Origin: Pyrus communis
Lineage: Eukaryota > Streptophyta > Magnoliopsida > Rosales > Rosaceae
Length of the DNA stretch: 64,000 nt
Reading direction: 5' to 3'
Assembly (NCBI RefSeq): GCF_963583255.1
Contig: NC_084813.1
Location: 15,203,799 to 15,267,798, forward strand
In this document: one piece after another, positions 38,643 to 56,669 of the stretch
Layout of the letters: every line of letters begins with the position of its first letter
How positions within the stretch are numbered: the first letter of the stretch is position 1
Program-made: the position numbers and the translations under genes
Notes under the pieces: model-generated
Seen by the model: the letters and a program-made list of their open reading frames with translations, nothing else
What the model was told of the DNA's origin: nothing
The model's database searches: none

Positions 38643-39214
38643 CCAGAGGTGGGGTGTTTTGTGCGGGCGATCCGACGATCACGATCATGCAGTCTGTTCG
38701 TACTCGCCCATGAATCTCTTCAGGTGAGGAGTTAGAGTATATAGGAGAATGGGAGGGTGAGAGAGGAGGATGCGTTGGCGGAGTTAGAACATTCTTTAAC
38801 ACAGAGATGCATAAACGTTTAATGAATTTATTTAACTTAAGAGGGCACTGATTGTAATGGCATATTTTCTTCTTTTTCTTGGTGAATAAGTTTGGGTAAG
38901 TAATTGTTTGGTGCAAAAGTTGTCTTGTCCTTATGGCCTCAACAATTCTCTTATTACTGAAATATTGACAAAATGAAAAACAATAAATAGCCAGGGTATT
39001 AGTTACAACCTCTTACTCAACTTGAAATTCAGACAAATTTGAAATTTGATGTGTAAATGGAAAGCCTTTGGAAATACAGGTATATAGCATGGTTCATAAT
39101 AAATCTTTATAATAAGATTTTGAAAACGAAGAAGTTTATAAATGAGTGACTAAAAATCACTTTGGTGCTTATCTACAAGAATAACAGTGACATACAAAAT
39201 TGCATGATTTTTTT

Positions 39215-40420
39215 GGATATTAAGTTAATGAGTCATACAATGAAGCGTTGAAAGAGAGTGATTGAGCGTAGGCTGAGGCAAGAGACACGAGTCTTAAAGA
39301 AACGATTCGAGTTCATGGCAGGACGCTCGACTATAGAGACAATCTATGTCTTACAACCATCAATGGAACAATATAGAGATACACATGGTCTTCATGCATT
39401 TGGAAAAAGCGCATGACATTGTCCCTAGAGAAATTCTTTGGAGGATTCTAAAGAAGAAAGGAGTATGAATAGAAGATATCCAAGAATAAAGGATATATAT
39501 GATGGAGGAAAGACTGCAGTAAGAGCTCATGAAGGACAAACTGAAAACTTTTTCCATAACCATAGGATTACAACAAGGCTCAGCTAAGTCCTTGCCTTTT
39601 GCACTGGTAATGGACAAGTTAATGTGACACATTCAAGATGATATCCTTTAGTGTATACTTTTCACAAATGATATCATGATGATAGATGAAAAGCAGGATA
39701 AAGTAAATGCGAAGCTTAACCTTTTGCGAGAAGTGTTGGAATCTAAAGGTCTTTGCCTAAGTAGACCAAAGACAAAGTACATGGAATACAAGTTCAATGG
39801 GAATGTAGGTAAAAGGAGATATGGGTGAAGATTGGTGATCAAGAAGTGCACGCTTTCGTTATCTTGGATTTATCTTGCAAAGAATGAAGAATTAGATAGA
39901 AATCTCAGCTATAGAATACAAGATGGATGGATGAAGTGGAAGAGCGCATCGTATGTGTTATGCAATCGTTGTATACTACTAAAGCTCAAGAAATTTTTTA
40001 TAGGCTAGTAATGCTTTATGTCATGTAATGTTGGGGCGGTCAAAAAACAACACATGCAAAAAATGAGCGTAGCAGAGATAAGAATGTTTTGTTGTATTTA
40101 TGGGCACATGAGGAAGGATAGGTTAAAGAACGAACATATCCAAGGTAAAGTAGAACTAGCCGCAATTGAAGATAAGATGAAAAAAAATTTATAAAGGTGA
40201 TTTGAACACGTGAATCGGAGACCTACAAATGCTCCGGTTAAAAGATGCGACTATGAGGCAAAAAAGGATGGAGAAAGACCCATAAATATTTGAAAATAGA
40301 CTTATGGAGTACTTAAAGCTAAAGGAAACTTGGCACAAAACCATGTGTAATATTGTTTTAAGATTCAAATAACCAACCTCATTTAGTGCGATAAGTTTTG
40401 GTGGTTGTTGTTGTAATACA
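39215..40420 (+). mobile_element. RTE-type LINE fragment, plus strand
   Basis: Broken frames in order give a VIERRLRQETRVLKKRFEFM block, an HMVFMHLEKAHDIVPREIL block, TVRAHEGQTE-like, ALVMDKL, a YTFHK/NDIMMIDE region where FADDI is expected, and VLESKGLCLSRPKTKYMEYK. The 3' end runs to a GGTGGTTGTTGTTGTAATAC tail, typical of plant RTE elements. Many stops, so inactive. Confidence 0.88.
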
Positions 40421-40607
40421 AAGTTTGATATTTTAGTAAAAAACTTGATGTTTGGAGCTTTCTAATGGTATTTTGTTTCTGTCACTTAGTATTATGATCT
40501 AATCTTACATTCTAGTGTATGTATAAAAAAAATACTAGTTATTTTTATTAAGATAATGCTACAGAGACCACCTACTTAAATCATATTTCGTAAACCATAT
40601 GACGAAG

Positions 40608-40700
40608 TGTTTTTTTTTTTTTTTTTGAACAAACTATATTATCTATACTCAAGAGATAAATGAGTGCACTAAACTCTCAATAAGATAACAATAATGTGAT
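40608..40700 (-). mobile_element. SINE tail fragment
   Basis: A long T-run is followed by GAACAAACTATATTATCTAT and AAGATAACAATAATGTG, as in the SINE family described at 18784. Confidence 0.5.
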
Positions 40701-40908
40701 TAAAATTTGCAATCACTTAGAAAATCCACGTACAAAACAGAGGGTCATATTCCGTGGGAGATGGGCATCAAACAGTGAAACTCGTGGACTCAGCAAACAA
40801 TCGACACACACAGTATTACCTTTTGGAAGAAGGTGCCCAAAATCCCATAGATTTAGCTTCCCTTTGCATCACATCACGCATAAAATTTCACTGCTTTTTT
40901 GTTTCCTC

Positions 40909-40916
40909 TATAAAAA
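40909..40916 (+). promoter_or_regulatory. TATA-like box at the aminotransferase 5' end
   Basis: TATAAAAA sits only 15 bp before the presequence ATG at 40924. If it is used, transcripts would start after that ATG and the first in-frame start would be 41092, giving a form without the presequence. It may equally be a chance match. Confidence 0.35.
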
Positions 40917-41225
40917 CTCGAAAATGCGGAACTTCGCAAGCGGCAGAGTAAGAAACATTCTCATCCGTTCCATTCAGTAACAGCAGATTCGTCCAACAAG
41001 CTCCTCTTCCTCTGTGTTCTCTTCTTCTCGGTCACGCTTCCTGTCTTCCTCCGCCGCTCCAGCTGTAGATTTCCCTCCTTCTCTTCCTCCCATGGCTCTT
41101 CAGAACATCAATCCCAAGGTTCAACTCGGTTTATTTTCTGGTTTGTGATTTTTTCTGAGTTGGGTTTTTGTGATTTGTTTGTTATTTTGACTCTTGGGGT
41201 TTTTGATCTAGTATAATTTTAATTT

Positions 41226-41850
41226 AGATTAATTCAGTTTACTATTTTTAAATTTTATACTTTTCAACATTTAATACAAAAAGTTTTTTTCGTCTCAGAG
41301 TCATACCTAAAGTGTTAATTTTGGGACAATCTCGTACATCTGTTTATCTGGCTGGTAAATCTTTCGTTAACTGATGACGTATCGTCCATATGAACAATAA
41401 CTGAACACCATTTGTCAATAAAGGTTCCATATGGATATTAAAAATAAATAAAAAAGTTAAACATTAAACATTAAAAGTTAAAAAAAAAAAAAAAAGTCTT
41501 CTTCCTCAAACCCCCGACCCCCCTTCTTCTGTACTCTGCAGAGGTTGGTCTGGTGGAGAGGAGAGAATGGAGGGAGAATGGAGGAGGGTTGGGGATTTGA
41601 GGAAGAATGACTTTTTTTTTCAATTTTTTTAATTTTTAACATTCACATGAAACTTTTATTGACACGTGGCATTCAATCATTGTCTACATGGACATCACGT
41701 CATCAGTTAACGGGAGACTTAATAACCAAATTAATAGATGTATGAGACTGTCCCAAAATTAACACTTTAGGTATGATTTTGAGATGAAAAAAACTTCATG
41801 TAATAAATGTTGAAAACCATGAAATTTGATGGTAGTAAACTAAGATTAAC
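41226..41850. mobile_element. Long-TIR element in aminotransferase intron 1
   Basis: The arms 41226-41390 and about 41690-41850 are inverted repeats of about 160 bp sharing ATACCTAAAGTGTTAATTTT, GGGACA(A/G)TCTC and GTTAACTGATGACGT. The middle holds a CCCTTCTTCTG-type GC-richer stretch. No transposase; a TSD was not resolved. Confidence 0.7.
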
Positions 41851-42069
41851 CTTTTAATCTATGTAGTTTCTTTCGTCTTTAGATTTCATGTTTTTCTCTT
41901 AAAAATTAACAACAATAATAATAATAATAATAATAATAACTAATAGTTATAAGATTGATGGATCATGAATCGTGGATGTACGGTATATTGGGAATTTTTA
42001 ATTTCTAATTTTCTATTTTATTTCAGCCAAGACATTGTTGCATCATTGGCTCTCTTATTCTTGACCTTA

Positions 42070-42228
42070 GTTTTTTTTAATACAACTATATATCTTACAC
42101 TAAGGAAACGAGGGAGTTCTTATGACTTGACAACCTAATTCGATATCAAATTTACTATCCACGAGATTCGAACCTAATACCTCGCGAAGATGAATGTCAC
42201 CTGACCATACTACTAAGTAGCCTCATTT
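42070..42228 (-). mobile_element. SINE in aminotransferase intron 1
   Basis: Minus-strand box B GGTTCGAATCTCGTGG (42159-42174) with a T-run at the plus-strand left edge that corresponds to an A tail. A separate local tandem duplication of about 59 bp (GAGATTAACTCGATTTGTTT) follows at 42279-42395. Confidence 0.55.
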
Positions 42229-42785
42229 TTGTTTTATATTTTAACTTTTGACAAAGTAAATTTAACTCGTCGCTCTGAAGAGATTAACTCGATTTGTTTT
42301 CATTTTTCAAGAGGGTAATAATTAGATTAATTGGTTAGAGATTAACTCGATTTGTTTTCATTTTTCAAGAGGGTAATAATTAGATTAATTGGTTATTTAA
42401 TCTAGTTTTTAGTTTCTCACAGTCAAATACTTAAATTTGTTTCCTGATTCCTTAGTAGTGGTGAACATATTCTACTCCATTTATCACTACTCACTGCTAA
42501 TTTTTACAGGTTTTGAAATGTGAATATGCTGTCCGAGGTGAAATGGTCACCCTTGCCCAGGTACATACATGACCATAAATTTATGACTGAATCTAAGTGA
42601 AGTAATTCTTTCCCTTATCTTAATTTCCTTTGTAATGCCCTCCTGTCACAGAGGTTACAAGAAGAATTAAAGGCGAATCCCGGCTCTCATCCCTTTGATG
42701 AGGTGTGTTTACTTTCTCCTTTGACGAGTTACAGTATTGAATCTATATATTTTAGGACATTCTCTCACTTGGGTACTCACTGTGA

Positions 42786-43025
<240 letters not shown>

Positions 43026-43103
43026 TAACGTATAAGAATATTTTTAGGCATCCTACAATCCTATTCAATTTAATAGTAAGAATTCATAGAGAAGGCTTCC
43101 TAG

Positions 43104-43262
<159 letters not shown>

Positions 43263-43328
43263 TAAAACTTGGATGAAACTCATAAGCAGAATGTCATATA
43301 ATGCATTCACCCTTTTGGCCTACTTTGA

Positions 43329-43469
<141 letters not shown>

Positions 43470-43475
43470 TAGTAG

Positions 43476-43685
<210 letters not shown>

Positions 43686-43918
43686 TAGAAATTGTTTTGC
43701 ATTTGTACTCTATTACTGAAAGACTAACTTGTTATTGGCTAAAACTCGAGCTTTAATTGAACTAATTAGTGAATTGCCTGATCATTAGGAAATTGATGTT
43801 GCATGACTGCCAGAAACTAGAAGTTGGAGAATATTATCTATATGTATCATTTATCATTGTAAGAATTCAAATCTGTGGCTTGGTTTATGCAGGTTCCCTA
43901 CTTTCTTGATGAGGCATC

Positions 43919-49125
<5,207 letters not shown>

Positions 49126-49156
49126 TGATTTTCTTAAGGGGTGCTATTGGAAGTGA

Positions 49157-49330
<174 letters not shown>

Positions 49331-49342
49331 TGACATAGTTGA

Positions 49343-49791
<449 letters not shown>

Positions 49792-50338
49792 TAATAATCT
49801 TGTATTTAACTTTTCTCAAAGAAATTATTTCGGGTTTAGGATTGAGAATTGAGGATCTAGCATCGTAGTTAGGTTCAAATATTGGAATGTCCGAAATGGG
49901 AAAAGGCATACTAGTTTAAAACCATTTGGCAGACACTTCATTCTGGGGCATTTTGAGGCTTACTGATTATTTAACAAATTTCCAAACATTCCAAATCAGA
50001 AATTTTTGGACCATGTTCTTCTGTTAAGTGTGCCATTGGGGCTTTGGAGGAGTACAATTTTTCTCGCCCTTTCACTTAAATTTGTTACACATGGCATGGG
50101 GATCTGGAAATTCAGTTGATGTTAAACTTGGTAAATCAAGTAAGTTTGTTTTCTAATGGATGAAACTTCTTGGTTGAATTCAGGTTGGAGATGAATCCTA
50201 TGAAATGTATTTGGCCGAGAAGGATGGAATTCTGTCATCCCTAGCAAGGCGTGCGAAGGTTAGTAGTATGAAACAGTAAATACAATAGGATGACATTAGT
50301 TTCCGAAGTTCGTTAAATTTTTTGCACAGCGCGACTGA

Positions 50339-50458
<120 letters not shown>

Positions 50459-50461
50459 TAA

Positions 50462-50596
<135 letters not shown>

Positions 50597-50907
50597 TAGG
50601 AATGGCTGCTCACCTAAATTGAAAATATTATGCAACCTATCAAGTGGTAATACGATATTATCCTTGCCTTGTATATTTTCTAAGCGACAATGGCAAGTAA
50701 ACCTCATGGCAGAACAGTGAAATATTTGAATTTTGAGTGTTTTAAGGGATACAAAATTATGGTCCACAAAGTGTTGGTGATTAAATAGGACCGCGTTTAA
50801 TTCAACAAAACTATAAGAAGTTGACAAACCCATCATTTTGTTGATTAAGATTAAACGACTGTCATGTTGAGCAGTTTTAACTGAAGATTTTTTCCTTTGC
50901 ACTGTGA

Positions 50908-51024
<117 letters not shown>

Positions 51025-51228
51025 TAGAAAACCCGAGTGGTTTGATCTTTCAGGTTAAGCGTCATAGGCTTTTCGTTCAATAGAGATGAACATTTGTGAC
51101 CTTGTAATCTTTTGTTCTTGTAGTGGATAAACATGTTCAGTACAGTCGAACTGGATGTTATGAGAATAATACCTTATCCGTACTAGGCTTTTACTGGTTT
51201 GAATGGCATATCATGATTTTACAGATCT

Positions 51229-51234
51229 TCAATA
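51229..51234 (+). terminator. Candidate poly(A) signal of ALAAT
   Basis: AATAAA in CTTCAATAAAATACAG, about 200 bp after the stop codon. Confidence 0.4.
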
Positions 51235-51315
51235 AAATACAGAACTTTTTCACTAATGGCACACTGAACAACAATTTTTCTTACATGGTATGTATCGTTT
51301 AAGTGGTCCGAAATA

Positions 51316-54300
51316 TCTATCTATTATATATAAAGAGAATGAAAATGATGAATAGTGATTTGGTGTCATCATGCTTCAACAAAAATATTTGGACAGAAAT
51401 GCCCCCAAAACAAAAAGACTTCAAAGGTCGGGGCATTTTTGTCATTTTAACAGTATTTCTTTAATAATTTACTTTTTGGTGCTTTTTTTTAATTAGTACC
51501 TCATAATAAGCTATCAATAATGTGATTCAATTTCTTTATTTTTAAACACGTTTAAAACATCTTAAGAGGTGTATAATGCAGGTTATAAAAAAGGTTTTTC
51601 GCACGCAGATAACAATGTGATTAAATAAGTTATCAAATGATTTTTTTTTTTTAACAAACGATATTATCTACACTAAGAGGAAGGAGGTGGACTTAGCCTC
51701 GCAATGGGCTAGCAATAATGTGATTCAATCAGTTATTTATTAAATATTATTTTTTGTATTTTTAAACAATTTAAAAAATTTTAAGAGGCGTGTAATGACA
51801 CACCCTGACCGAGATCAGGGAGTGCTGGCCGTCACTCGAAGGTGACGTAGCCATGTGCGCGTGCGGAAGCTATTAAGATAGTAATATAAAAGTACGAATA
51901 ATTAAAAACTAACTAGCATACAAAGTACTAGTGTATGTGTTTGTATGTGAGACACAATTTCAGAGCAAGTCTACAGCAGTCAAGAAGGAAAAATGCGACA
52001 TATATACACCCGAAGGTGACCCTACAATGGTGAGTGTCTGTCAGAAATGTCGGGACGCCCTCTGGGATAAACCACCGAACTTGCTAGACCACTAGAACCT
52101 GGAGGGGCGCAAAAACAAAAGCGTGAGTGGGCAAAAACAAAGCTCTTTGAAAACTCTTTAGCAAAATACATTCTAACCCCTCGCCGTAAAACCTGTATAC
52201 TTCCCAGAAAATGAACATATATACGTATGTATAGATATGCCAATCATGCTCCAAAATATGCCATTCATGCTCGAGAATATGCCACAATGGAATCTCATAA
52301 TCAAATGTAAATGCTCAAACGTAATTCACGTCAATAACATATAATCTGGCAGCCGGGAGTCACCTAACGTGACCTGTACGGCTGCATATAGAGCTCCAAT
52401 CTCAACTCAATAACTGAATCTGCACACGAGTCGGAACCACCTAACGTGGTATGTACGACAAGACTAGGTATATCATATATACGCTCTAGTGCTACGATCA
52501 CGTGAAGACTGTGCGAATAATCGCGGGTCACCTACGAGTCGGAACCACCTAATGTGGTCTGTACGACAAGCCTATGCACCTAACTTGGATCCAAGCTGAG
52601 CGTGTGGTGCGGGTGAACATCACGTGAAGGACTATGCCCTGGCCTCGGGCGGGAGCACTAACACCGGGGTACAGATTATGAGCTCTCTAATCATCTCAAG
52701 CTACTACTGAATACAAACATGAATACCACTTACCTGGCACTTACCTGTGCGTCCACATCACCAAATACACATATATAGACATATGCATATTTGAATATAT
52801 AAATAACGTATATGCAACTAATCATGCATAACCACCAATTATATAAAAGGAGTGACATATAACAAATAAGCATTTATACTAATTTTCTGGGAATTAATAT
52901 GTATATAGGTATATACGGAAAACCAAAAGCCCACTCATTGATAAGTGGAAGAGTCGTAGCCCCCCTGCCTCGAGTGCGTACGCTCGTCCTCGGAATACGT
53001 ATCACCTATACGCGCAAAAGCTACGAAAACGTTAATTTAAAAGCACATAACCAACTTCTCGTAATAACTTCTCATACATTGCTCAAAATGGACAATTGAA
53101 TATACCAACGTGCTCTACACAACCTCAAGATCACACCCATATTTTTAAAATAATTTTTTGACCCCGCACGCGCCCCCACGCGCCTGAATAGGCACGGACC
53201 TACGCGCCCCCCACGCGCGGCCACGTGCCATGCACACTGACGGCGTCAGGAATATTCCGTTAAACTGACGGAATATTTCGTCAAACTTAACTGACGCCGT
53301 CACTGCCGTTAGGAATATTCCGTTAAACTTAACGGAATATTCTCCTTCCTTCTCCGGCGAGACTCCGGCGCCGGCGACGGCGCCGGAAAACTGGGAAAAT
53401 TTCCAACCGTGTTTTCTCCTTCGTTTCTCAACCAATTTTCATGATTTTTGAACCAAAATGAAGCTTAGGACTAGTAGAACAACGTTAGAGCACTTTTAAA
53501 AGCTAAAACTCACTAGATCATACCTGTCCACAACTTCAAAAACCGGCCAACTTTGAACAGGACGATCCCGACGTCCAAACTCGTCCAACGAAGTGCTCCG
53601 AGGTTCCTTGGGACCTCACTAAGACATCTACAAGCTTCAAAAGTCCAAAAACTAACTAGATTAATCTTGCATGAACAGTGTTCAAATCGGCCATGGCGAT
53701 ATTGACGTGAAACCGTCGAAGTTCTTACCTGAAAATGGCACCACTGAACTCCTCTCAGCCTCACGAGCACGAGGGTGGTCTTGGTTTCTTGATTCGTGAA
53801 GATTTGAGTATGTTTGTGTGTGTGTCCGTATGTTGAATGAAGAAGAAGAAGAACTCGGGGAGAGAGAGAGAGAGAGAGAGACAAAAAGTGAGGGAAAGAG
53901 GGAGGGAATCCCGGGAGAGAAAGAGAGGGTATGAGTGTGTGTGGTCCTACAACACCACACAACACAACACTAATGTGATAAAACGAACTAGGGGGTAAAA
54001 TCGTAAATTCCTACGTACGTTTCGTTAGTTTCGGGACGGGATGTTACATGTAATGCCGGTTATAAAAAAAGGTCTTTCGCACATGGATAATAATGTGATT
54101 AAATTAATTGTCAAATAATTTTTTTTTAAATAAACAATATTATCACAATAGGTTAGCAATAATATGATTCAATCAATTGTTTATTAAATATTATTTTCTC
54201 TATTCTTGACGTAAATTCTATAGAAACCGATTTTATTATGTGAATTCAGCTACTCTAATTGGCTTGTGAGGGATTTCTTCCAGCATGATCTAAAATTATT

Positions 54301-54436
54301 CATTTACTTCAAATATTTGACTTTCCTTTTGTTAATTTACGCATATAAATACATTTAAAACATATAAGTCATAAATAGCATACCATGATTCAAAAAATGT
54401 CTTCTGCACGCGCGTGAGCGTGTGGATGAAGGCTAG
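51316..54436 (+). mobile_element. Helitron-like element, split by an LTR
   Basis: Begins TCTATCTATTATATATAAAG after an A. It ends with a GC-rich short palindrome (CACGCGCGTGAGCGTGTG) and then GGCTAG before T. These are the 5'-TC, hairpin and CTRR-3' features of Helitrons. Without the 2253-bp solo LTR and its TSD it is about 863 bp, with two internal copies of a roughly 230-bp unit (TAATGCCGGTTATAAAAAA... AACAAACGATATTATCT). No Rep/helicase is present, so it is non-autonomous. Confidence 0.6.
51796..54048. mobile_element. Solo LTR, 2253 bp, in the Helitron-like element
   Basis: Starts TGACACACCCTGACCGAGAT and ends GGGATGTTACA. Perfect 5-bp TSD TGTAA at 51791-51795 and 54049-54053. There is no internal coding region. 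It has CACCTAACGTGG(T/C)-type repeats near 52360-52560 and a (GA)n run at about 53860-53881. Open frames such as 53513-53965 (-) have no recognisable domain. Confidence 0.9.
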
Positions 54437-55336
54437 TTATATATAAAGAGAACACAAACGGTGAATAGTGTTTTGATGTCATAATGCTTTACCAAAAATT
54501 ATTGGACAAAAATGCCCCCAAAACAAAAAACTTCAAAGGCATCCCAAAATAATGCAAGGGCATTTTCATCATTTTAATACTATTTTTTTTTAATAATTAA
54601 TGATTTTGTGGTTTTTTTTATTATTTTTTGTTTTAATTAGTATCTCACAATAGACTACAATAATGTGATTCGATTTATCTATTTTTAAACATGTTCAAAA
54701 CATCTTAAGAGGCGTGTAACGCCGATTATAAATTCACACGCGGATAATAATGTGATTAAATTAGTTGTCAAATGATTTTTTTTTTTTTAACAAACGATAT
54801 TATTTATACTAAGGGGAAATTGGTAGGCATAGTGTCATAATGGATTAGCAATAATGTGATTCAATTAGTTGTTTATTAAATATTATTATCTCTATTTTAA
54901 ACACGTTCAAAACATCTTAAGAGACCTGTAATGCCAGTTATAAAAAAAAGTCTTTTGCATGCAAATAATAATATGATTAAATTAGTTCTCAAATGAATTT
55001 TTTTTTTTTTTTTTAACAAACAATATTATCTATACTAAAGGGGAGGGGTGGGCTTTGCCCCACAATGAGCTAACAATAATGTGATTCAATTAATTGTTTA
55101 TTAAATGTTATTTTCTCTATTCTTAATATAAATTCTATAGAAACTGATTTTATATATAAATTCAGCTACTTTAATTGGTTTATGAGGGGTTTATTCTAGC
55201 ATGATCTAAGATTATTCATTTACTTCAAATATTTGACTTTTCTTCTAACATAATTTAAAACCTGTAAGTCGCGCGTAACATGCCGTGATTCAAAAAAATG
55301 CCTTATGCCCGCGCATGAACGCGTGCATGAGGCTGG
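54437..55336 (+). mobile_element. Second Helitron-like unit, directly adjacent
   Basis: Starts TTATATATAAAGAGAACACA at the exact end of the previous unit. Same body (CAAAAATGCCCCCAAAACAA, two roughly 200-bp internal units with SINE-tail-like AACAAACGATATTAT). Ends with a GCGCATGAACGCGTGC hairpin and GGCTGG. The first TC-containing bases of the left end are missing or absorbed in the junction. Confidence 0.58.
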
Positions 55337-55339
55337 TTA

Positions 55340-56451
55340 ATAACTAAATATTGGATATATGAATCTAATGAATCCTTCCAACGGGTAGTCTTTGCATATA
55401 ACTGGTACTATTGAGTGGCATTGTAGCCGAAACCCCACTAAACAAACAACCACTAAAATTAAACTAACATGGTTTAAGAAATTTGGAAGAACAGGAAACA
55501 TGGCACCTTGCTTTCAAAGCCAAGGCCCAAAGAGAATGTCATCACTCTTTCTATTTCGCTCATACATCTCCATTAGATATTTTCTTCAGAGTCGGGGCAA
55601 ACAACGTCGTTGGTGACGGGTCCTTTTCATCTTCATGATTAAACAGTTATAAACTGAGGTAGCAATCGAAGGGGGTAATTAAAATATCACATCTTTAAGT
55701 AGTCAAAATTTAAAGTTATTGGTCCTTAAAGTTGATGGTCATGCCTTACTGGCTTTTTATGAGGGTTTTGCACGTGGACAGAAGAAAAAAAAACTTATAT
55801 AGAACGGGCTCATCGACACATGATGTCTTTTATTTAATAATGCATTGTCATGTATAAATTTTTCCCTACGTGATAATGTATTATTGGTTCGGCACACTAA
55901 ATGATGGTGAACTTGTTCTATGTTAGGTGTTCTTCACTAATGGCTAAACCCTATGATTCAGTAGAATTTATACAAATCAAAGAATACACGTTGCCACCAT
56001 TATATACAGGTTTAGGATTTAGGGACACATTTTTGTGGAGCTCACTCTGTAATAAGTTCCAATGATTCAACCGTTTATCTTCTATGTCTTACCTCAAATA
56101 TTATGTCTACTAAAAATACCCAAAATCGAAAACTATATGACCGTTGGAATAAATTTGGTGTTTTTTAGAACCATGTTTGTTCATGTCCTTCACTATAAAT
56201 AAATGTCTTAGTGATTTTGAATTTATCTAATTTTTTTTAAGGATGATTTATGAATGATGCATTAAATTATATACAGTACGAATTGTTTAAATTTACAAAA
56301 TGAGCTTCTACAAAATGAGAGTCAAAATATGTGTCAAAAGCATGTGTTTTTGGATTCTAACCCATATATATATGACTTTTGAGAGAAGCTCTTTTGTTGT
56401 ATATTGGTGTTAATATATGAGTCATACTCAATTATGAAGACCAAGTAGTGG
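55340..56451. other. Intergenic DNA, no gene seen
   Basis: Only short chance ORFs, for example 55392-55616 (+). No recognisable domain or repeat edge. Confidence 0.5.
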
Positions 56452-56460
56452 TCCAACGAA

Positions 56461-56659
56461 GGAAAGGGATCCTCTTTGGATCCCTTTCTCTTAATCCACC
56501 AAATCCAGGGATCTGGACTGTTGAAAAGTTGATCCAACAGTAAAGTTATTATAACTTTTAAAGTGCGTTCCTGTTTGTAGCCGTTGGATTAAATTTCAAC
56601 GGCCTGGATCCCCAGACTTGGTGGATTAGGAGGAAGGGATTCGGAGAGGATCCATTTCC
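56461..56659. mobile_element. MULE-type MITE, sister of 6565-6762
   Basis: 199 bp with inverted arms (GGAAAGGGATCCTCTTTGGA / GGAAATGGATCCTCTCCGAA in reverse) and flanks TCCAACGAA / TCCAACAAA, a 9-bp TSD with one mismatch. The inner CTTAATCCACCAAATC block matches the copy in the PME3-like intron. Confidence 0.78.
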
Positions 56660-56669
56660 TCCAACAAAT

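Noticed and set aside
53513..53965. A 150-codon minus-strand frame in the 2.25-kb solo LTR
   Set aside because: Composition is low-complexity (GA/CT-rich tracts, Ser/Leu/Pro runs) and it lies inside an LTR; no domain seen.
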